A program made the translations under genes and the position numbers. DNA of 64,000 nucleotides from Harmothoe impar (Eukaryota; Annelida; Polychaeta; Phyllodocida; Polynoidae), in the NCBI GenBank assembly GCA_947462335.1, contig OX381707.1, forward strand, positions 13,293,555-13,357,554, written 5' to 3'. Each line of letters begins with the position of its first letter. Positions within the stretch are counted from its first letter, which is position 1. The notes under the pieces are model-generated. The model was not told the origin of the DNA. It worked only from the letters and a program-made list of their open reading frames with translations, and did not search any database. This document shows positions 58,555 through 64,000 of this stretch, one piece after another.

Positions 58555-58991
58555 TGTAGGGGCTAGGGTTATACGGGTTTGTTATATGACGAGTGCTGTT
58601 GGATGCTGTGTTGCGAGCTCAGTCCGAACCCTTCAGTCCGACGGTAGGTGGCGACACCTACCCCGGGCTTGGGGTATGGACAGAGGTCGCTATAGGCTTC
58701 CGGTCTGCGTGTGCGCGCGCAGGCTGGCTGCCTATATATACCCAGCATCTGACGGTACTCGTCGGTTACTCTGAGCCACGCTGGTGAGGAGACCCCGTGA
58801 TCATTACGGCTGATTAGCCTACTGACCCGTTCCGAACTCTATAGGGAGTTCGCACACATAGATACTGCTTGTCTAGGTTATCTGAATAAACCTGATTTGC
58901 AACCTGTAACACTTGATCCGAACTGTGTCGACTTTGTTCTTTAATTGATACTCTACCAATATCATAGAGAAACAAAGTATCGTTTATTACA
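58555..58991 (+). repeat. 3' LTR of element 3
   Basis: Copy of 45557-45993, 437 bp, followed by the CTTG target duplication. Confidence 0.95.
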
Positions 58992-59481
58992 CTTGTCTAC
59001 AGGACTATTGTTCCATTTGGTACTAGACTATAGTGCTGCTGGTGTACAGGAATATTGTGCTACTGGAGAATACTTTTACAATACTTTGGCAATAAAGATC
59101 CATGCCAAGAACTTGAGTGTCTCAAATGATCATTTCAACAACTGGCCACAACAACAACACAACAGAGATTAATTACACCAACGAAACATAATACAATCAT
59201 ATATTATTAAATTGATTTTGTCAAATGTAAGAAGTCATTGACTTATAGCAGCAGGTCTGTATCAGTCCACCTCTGGTTTGCACACCTTGTATCAGAGTAA
59301 TTTGGGGCCGTCGTATCAGCATGCCTCCGGCCTTAGCACTGGTGCATGAATATTTTGTTGATATGACTGGCGCATGAATATTTTGTTGATCGGCCTATGA
59401 GGCCTCAGACTAATACTTAAAAAATTCTCCCCATGATATGTCCAAGTTAAACCCATTCCCATTAATACCGTCTACGTCTGT

Positions 59482-59960
59482 AAGGTACATGGTACTTCAT
59501 TGGAGCTGCCAGTTCCTGTCAGCAACTTCCTGATGTTACTGGTATGGGGGTCGACCCCTAAAATAGACACGGCGACATGGGCATTTTGAGCCTCAGTGAC
59601 ATGCGACATGGGTAATTTAAGAGATAGTGACATGGCACATGGGCATTTCTTAAAATTGACATGTCGACATGAGCATTTCTTAAAATCGACAGGGTGACAT
59701 GGATATTTCTTAAAATCGACATGCGACATGGGTACCCCACCATCGAGACCCCCACTGGTCTGTCTGTGAGGTTCATGGTACTTCATTGAAGCTGCCGGTT
59801 CCTGTCAGCAGCTTTCTGATGTTACAGGTCTGTCTGTAAGGTTCACGGTACTTCATTGAAGCTGCCGGTTCTTGTCAGCAGCTTCTCAATGTTACAGGTC
59901 TGTCTGTGAGGTTCACGGTACTTCATTGAAGCTGCCGGTTCCTGTCAGCAACTTCTTGAA
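59482..59960 (-). repeat. 70-bp tandem repeat derived from the GPCR C-terminal coding end
   Basis: The unit GGTACTTCATTGAAGCTGCC...TCAGCAGCTT recurs at 70-bp spacing (starts about 59768, 59838, 59908), with a fourth, detached copy at about 59482-59545. The unit nearest the gene encodes the receptor's last residues (LLTGTGSFNEVP) and stop. The others therefore lie in its 3' UTR. A MITE separates the fourth copy. Confidence 0.85.
59547..59757 (-). mobile_element. CATGTCG-rich MITE, copy 4
   Basis: ATGGGGGTCGACCCC on the left and ATCGAGACCCCCA on the right, flanked by ACTGGT on both sides, interrupt the 70-bp array. The interior has the GACATGCGACATGGG and TTCTTAAAATCGACATG units of the family. 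This copy gives the cleanest boundaries. Confidence 0.75.
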
Positions 59961-60557
59961 GCCGATCCTAAAGTCCTTCAGCCTCCAGGCATAGATGAGG
60001 GGATTCATCCATGTATTAGCCCAGTACATACAGACCGTGAACATCTCCAGTAGTAGAGAATTATTCTGTTGCTGGGGAACTGATGCCACTGTAAACTGTG
60101 GCATGATTGACAGTAGATACACTCCTAGTACCATACCTAACGTGCGACTTATCTTCTTGGTGCTTTTGTTTATAGCCGTTGCCATTGTGTCGTATGGTTG
60201 CTGCGAGTCCGCGATTGCCCGGGCTTGTATACGGGCGATTCTCGCAATAGCAAGATGAAAGCCGATGGTCAGAGAAACAATCAGCATAAACTGTGGAAAA
60301 AGGTAGTAATCTTTTACCCAGTCATCAAGGAATAGGAAATACTTGCAAGGCATGTCAATTGTAAGGTGGTTAGCAAAGAGGAACATGCTGGGGATGCAGA
60401 TGAAGACGCAAGTCCATGTGGTGCAGAGGAGGATGACTAGTCTCTGGGTTGTGACCAGTTCTTCGTAGCGCAGTGCGTGGGCGATGTAGATGTAACGGTC
60501 AACGGACAGATAGAAGATCATCAGCATGCTGCCGCTTGCGGATAGGATGCCCAATGC
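59913..60557 (-). CDS. Rhodopsin-like GPCR, exon 2 (TM3 to C-terminus)
   Basis: Starts after a GCATGCAG acceptor, in phase 0 with exon 1, and gives 214 residues. It has the TM3 end VDRYIYI (DRY-type), TM4 LLCTTWTCVFI, TM5 FPQFMLIVSLTIGFH, TM6 GVYLLSIMPQF (Pro6.50 present, the usual CWxP Trp absent), TM7 NTWMNPLIYAW (NPxxY) and the helix-8-like LKDFRIGFKKLL. The C-tail is very short, ending NEVP at TGA 59913-59915. With exon 1 this makes a 358-residue receptor, complete for class A. Confidence 0.88.
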   Translation of the reverse strand, partial: ALGILSASGSMLMIFYLSVDRYIYIAHALRYEELVTTQRLVILLCTTWTCVFICIPSMFLFANHLTIDMPCKYFLFLDDWVKDYYLFPQFMLIVSLTIGFHLAIARIARIQARAIADSQQPYDTMATAINKSTKKISRTLGMVLGVYLLSIMPQFTVASVPQQQNNSLLLEMFTVCMYWANTWMNPLIYAWRLKDFRIGFKKLLTGTGSFNEVP

Positions 60558-60588
60558 CTGCATGCATGAAACAACAATAACCATTATA

Positions 60589-60709
60589 CACACTCAGCAA
60601 AGTCAGCGTCATTGTCGCTAAAACCACTCTCATATGAAAGTCAGGCAGTGTTTGACTTTCATATGAGAGTGGTTTTAGCGACAATAACGCTGACTTTTTT
60701 GAGCGTGTA
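60589..60709. mobile_element. Palindromic MITE in the GPCR intron
   Basis: Two arms of about 53 bp (ACACTCAGCAAAGTCAGCG... and ...CGCTGACTTTTTTGAGCGTGT) are near-exact reverse complements around GGCAGTGTT. It sits inside the 469-bp intron (60558-61027), about 30 bp from the splice acceptor. Confidence 0.85.
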
Positions 60710-61027
60710 GCTACACCATGTCTACCACAATCTGAACATGTATATCATTAAACTTGTGCCTGAGCTGAGTTCTGGTTGATTTGATTTCAAAGGAATGTCA
60801 CAGATTCTTTACCTTACTACTTCATGTACCTGTTTTCTACATTTTAAACTAACCATCAGGTCTTGGTCCTGTAATGACTTGAGATATATTGTGCCATGAA
60901 GTCTTGTGTATAAGCCACAGCTTGTATGTGAGTTAGAATCAGCACATTGGATGTGTTCACAATGGGAAATATAAACAAAATGCGGCACACTGACATGAAC
61001 ATTTAAGCAACAGGATATACTACTTAC

Positions 61028-61459
61028 CTTTTCAAAAAGACACATGGGAATAAAGAACCTACTCTTGGGGTAAAGTTCATTCACCATCATTGGTGGCACA
61101 ACCACGCTGGACATCATATCGCTCACAGCCAGGTTACAGATGAGGTAGTTGGTGCAAGTCTGAAGACGTTCATACTTTGCCACCACCACAATGGTCAGGC
61201 TGTTTCCAACTATAGCCAAGCATGCCCAGAGGATGCGTACGGCGAGGTAAAGCCACAGGGCAGTTATGGAAACCTCAACAATCACGGCCGTGTCTTCAGA
61301 CATTGTTGACACATCTATGATAGCGTCAGAAGTCCATTGTATCTGAGTGGAGTTGTAGATATCAAGTATGGCAGAGAAATTAGTACTTTCCTGCGTCTGG
61401 GGATGGATTGTTGGAGTGACGTGTTGCTTAGTCATGTCTGTGCTTGCAAAGGGGTCCAT
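61028..61459 (-). CDS. Rhodopsin-like GPCR, exon 1 (N-terminus to TM2/TM3 start)
   Basis: 144 codons from an ATG with A at -3 and G at +4, ending at an AAAAG-GTAAGTA donor (GT at 61027-61026). The extracellular N-terminus has sequons NFS and NST and no signal peptide. TM1 has GNSLTIVVV (N1.50), TM2 has NLAVSDMMSS (D2.50), and the conserved TM3 cysteine is in MCLFEK. In the joined receptor the residue at 3.32 is Gly, not Asp, so a classical aminergic ligand is unlikely. The ligand is unknown; it couples presumably to G proteins at the plasma membrane. Confidence 0.88.
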
Positions 61460-62405
61460 GATTCCAAAGGCCTCTTGAAGAGAAAAGGGCAGTTTGATAA
61501 CTTGTAATGTTTATATTACAGAGGTATAAACTGTAAATAAACCACAATAGTCCACTGAAATAACCGCAAATAATAACTATTTGAAAGTTTGATATTTGCT
61601 AAATTTCCAGAATACAGATGGATTGAATATAATTATAGATACTGCGTGAAAAGGTACCATGCTCGTAGCCTATAGGATGATGGGTGGCTATTTATTTTAG
61701 TGTATTTGGCGTATTTATACTTATCTATGGTGAAATTTGCTTAAAAGCACTAATCCAAGTGCTAGTATATAAACAAAGGTTCTCGAGTTTTAGTCTGTTG
61801 ACAGGGTTATTTCACGATTTGAAGGTGGGGTCATCTCTTGAAATGCAAGTGAAATGACCTTCAACAAACTGATCATCATTAGAGAATACCATTACCATTG
61901 ATCGCCATTACAGAATAGCTTTTTTTAGGTCAATTAAGTGAGATTTTGACAAATATTATTAGCAATGACATGAAATAAACACAAAGGACTATATGAGTGC
62001 TATAACATATTTTATGTACTGATATACTTTCCTTTATTCATGGACCTTTGTCTCCATACTGCGGCATTAGAAGTGAATGATGTTACATTGCCTAACAATG
62101 TCGCCACCCTGATTTAGAAAGTTACTAGGCAATTAAGGTGTGACGTCACCCGCAGGAAAATGCTTATTTAGTGCCTGGTCCTGCAGTTGTTCCCTCCTAG
62201 CTGTGTCAAGTAGACAAGTATCCTTGGTAAATGGCCTGTTAACACAGTGTCAAGATGCCAATGACACAATTTAATATTTGGGTGTCATTGTATCCAAAAA
62301 ATAAACATCAAAAGCTGTATTGTACATGAATAGCCTCAAATTTCACTATCCCTCTCGGGGTATGTGTCTGACTCATGGCGAATCTACCCTACATTTATTG
62401 ACATC
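61460..62405. other. Upstream region of the GPCR, non-coding
   Basis: No gene is seen. It presumably contains the receptor promoter, but no element could be assigned by eye. Confidence 0.5.
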
Positions 62406-62665
62406 TACACTGAAAAAATAAACTTGTCTCCAAACTCGAAGTGACTATCATAAAATAAACGAGTCAAACGTTGTCTAACCTATCAGGAACCATCCCACAA
62501 ATAGAATCTGGAGCTGGCAAATGTCGGGTTTTGGGCTGGCACATGCCAAGTAGGTTTTCTATCTCCAGCTACAAGACCCGCTTCCTTGTCACTTAGACAA
62601 GTTTTTAACTCGGTTAATTTATGACCATCACTTGGAAGAGTCTGGAGACAAGTTTACGTTATTTA
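62406..62665. mobile_element. MITE with TACACTGAAAAA termini, copy 3
   Basis: The left TACACTGAAAAAATAAACTTG and right GTCTGGAGACAAGTTTACG are inverted. It carries the uninterrupted CACTTAGACAAG site that is occupied by a TTAA element in 38344-39374. Confidence 0.75.
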
Positions 62666-63235
62666 TAGTATAATCTATAAAAATTGTTTTACTTTCAAAT
62701 AATTTCCACATTTTCTATGTCACATATGTAAAACGTTATATTTCATTTTGTAAAAGGTGAATCAAATATATAAAGATTCACAAAATTATGCTCAACTGAG
62801 TTTTTTTAGGCGTTTTGGGATGAAATATATCTAAGATGTAAGCTTTTACCAATTGCTCCCATGTATATATCTTTCTGGGATTATTGACAACATTTGTTAA
62901 AATTCCACTTGATTAAAATGCAAAATCTATCTGATAATGGTTAATCATGTTGGCAGGGAGTTATATTAAAGATACAATACCAGCTAATTTTGAGTGATTT
63001 TTTATTTTCATTATGTTTCCATATACCAAGAGTCTATATGAGATATTTGGAGTCTGTTATTTTTCTTTTAATCTAACACATAATTTATGTTCCCACAGTG
63101 AATTCATAGTTCTACCAGAGAGCCCTCCATTCAGTTTTTTCATGTAGATTTCATAACAAATTGATTTCCTATGATAAAGGGCCTTTCAATTGATAAGGAA
63201 ATGACTATAGAAGCCTAATTTGGGTTTATTTTACC
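62666..63235. other. Non-coding, nothing recognised
   Basis: AT-rich sequence without ORF or repeat structure that I can support. Confidence 0.5.
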
Positions 63236-63650
63236 TAGCATATGACATTGCTAGTCCTACAGCATAGAGGCCCCGGACTAGATACGTGTGTAATACACAC
63301 CTCTGTATTGCGACATGTGCGATACGGAAAATGGTGCGCAAACAGAGATGGGGTGGTGCGTAAAACAGGGGAACTCCCAAATGAAGATTCCGAGATATGT
63401 ATCCTAATATGTATCGTAATCTATCATTATCTTCCCAATGTCATATGCTAGGTATAATAAAACAAAAAAAGAACCCGTAAAAATACAACTGGATGTACGA
63501 CAACTTGTTTGGGGGTCCGTATCGCACGGTGCGCACTCCTGCTGCGCAGTCGTGCGCACCGTGCGATACGGACCCCCAAACTCGTCGTCGTACATCCAGT
63601 TGTATTTTTACTCATTCATTTTTATGTTATTATTTCATAAACTTACTATA
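63236..63650. mobile_element. Long palindromic element, copy 2
   Basis: CCTAGCATATGACATT (63235) and AATGTCATATGCTAGG (63437-63452) form an outer inverted pair. Next to them is a 59-bp-arm palindrome (63478-63536 and 63552-63610, three mismatches) containing GGGGGTCCGTATCGCACGG. It is related to 45280-45470 but much better preserved. Confidence 0.75.
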
Positions 63651-63819
63651 TAGAGAACAAGTATGAAAGAGTATATCTTACCTCTGGGTGACTGTGGGCG
63701 ATAATGGGATGAAACCTGTGTCCATGGGAGACTGTATGCAGTGTCTGTGTCCAGATTCCACCTGTATGTCTTGACCCTTTAAGGACAGATGTCGCTAAAA
63801 GATGACATTCGCTGCCATG

Positions 63820-63960
63820 ATGCAACAATGCAGCCCCGGCGAGTAACTTTCCGGAGCTGCATTGGTGCACAATGCAGACTCTTTGGGAGTGTCTCAACCT
63901 CATGAGATCGGCATGCTGCTTGAATGCATCACTGGCTATGTCTGTGACAACAAAGGGCAT
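63820..63960. repeat. Dispersed CTGCATTGGTG repeat, diverged copy
   Basis: GCTGCATTGGTGCACAATG, then TTTGGGAGTGTCTCAACCTCATGAG, follows the order seen at 10983-11100 and 38120-38230. No coding. Confidence 0.5.
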
Positions 63961-64000
63961 GATGCATTAAGGGCTGTGTCTCACCAACTTGGGCCAATGT

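Larger units (their letters stand above)
45557..58991 (+). mobile_element. Complete 13.4 kb Ty3-type LTR element with extra ORFs (element 3)
   Basis: It is 13,435 bp, with two 437-bp LTRs that I read as identical and CTTG on both sides (45553-45556; 58992-58995). Order: LTR, primer-binding site, gag, nucleocapsid, protease, RT-RNase H, integrase, 850 bp spacer, ORF3, ORF4, 1.5 kb 3' region, purine tract, LTR. All ORFs are on the sense strand. Four in-frame stops interrupt gag, pro/RT, integrase and ORF3/ORF4. No env-like frame with signal peptide or membrane anchor is visible. Confidence 0.95.

Overview
This is a metazoan nuclear genome fragment, most likely from a marine invertebrate; I cannot name the phylum. 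The evidence is a split class A GPCR gene with GT-AG introns, a family-92-type glycosyltransferase, AATAAA signals, a LINE, Ty3-type LTR retrotransposons and a dense population of MITEs. Genes are sparse. Host genes with support are one intact 10-TM DMT/EamA transporter-like gene (7617-8615, +) with two broken relatives (3223-3316; 35204-36012), one GT92-like glycosyltransferase (42530-43768, +), and one two-exon orphan rhodopsin-like GPCR (61459-59913, -). Everything else I can explain is mobile DNA or its debris.

Layout. 1-12 kb: repeats and a local duplication containing transporter copy A, broken by an antisense gag-protease remnant, and intact copy B. 12.1-27.0 kb: a LINE on the minus strand cut in two by a complete 13.8 kb Ty3-type element (12990-26792) with 434-bp LTRs that look identical, a GATC target duplication and one uninterrupted 2242-codon Gag-Pol ORF. 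27-34.8 kb: non-coding, with a tRNA-derived SINE, TIR elements and a diverged LTR relative of that element. 34.8-38.2 kb: a second copy of the transporter locus (copy C, frameshifted). 38.3-42 kb: nested MITEs. 42.5-43.8 kb: the glycosyltransferase. 45.6-59.0 kb: a second complete LTR element (45557-58991, 13.4 kb) with 437-bp LTRs that look identical and a CTTG target duplication. 59-64 kb: the GPCR and more MITEs.

The two large LTR elements are the most interesting content. The first has a 4.2 kb untranslated leader full of C-runs and a repeated GGCAGGA/TCCTGCC hairpin. The second splits gag, nucleocapsid, protease and pol across frames, has a textbook -1 slippery heptamer (GGGAAAC) with a following stem-loop, and carries two extra sense ORFs after integrase: an 895-residue protein with a histone-H1-like N-terminus and two C2H2-like metal-binding clusters, and a coiled-coil/acidic-tail protein. 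It also has four in-frame stops although its LTRs appear identical.

Because the transporter locus exists twice (B and C), several MITE insertions can be checked against an unoccupied site within this same window. This gives direct target-site duplications (TTA, CAA) and shows that a minisatellite near 10.2-10.5 kb arrived inside a transposed element.
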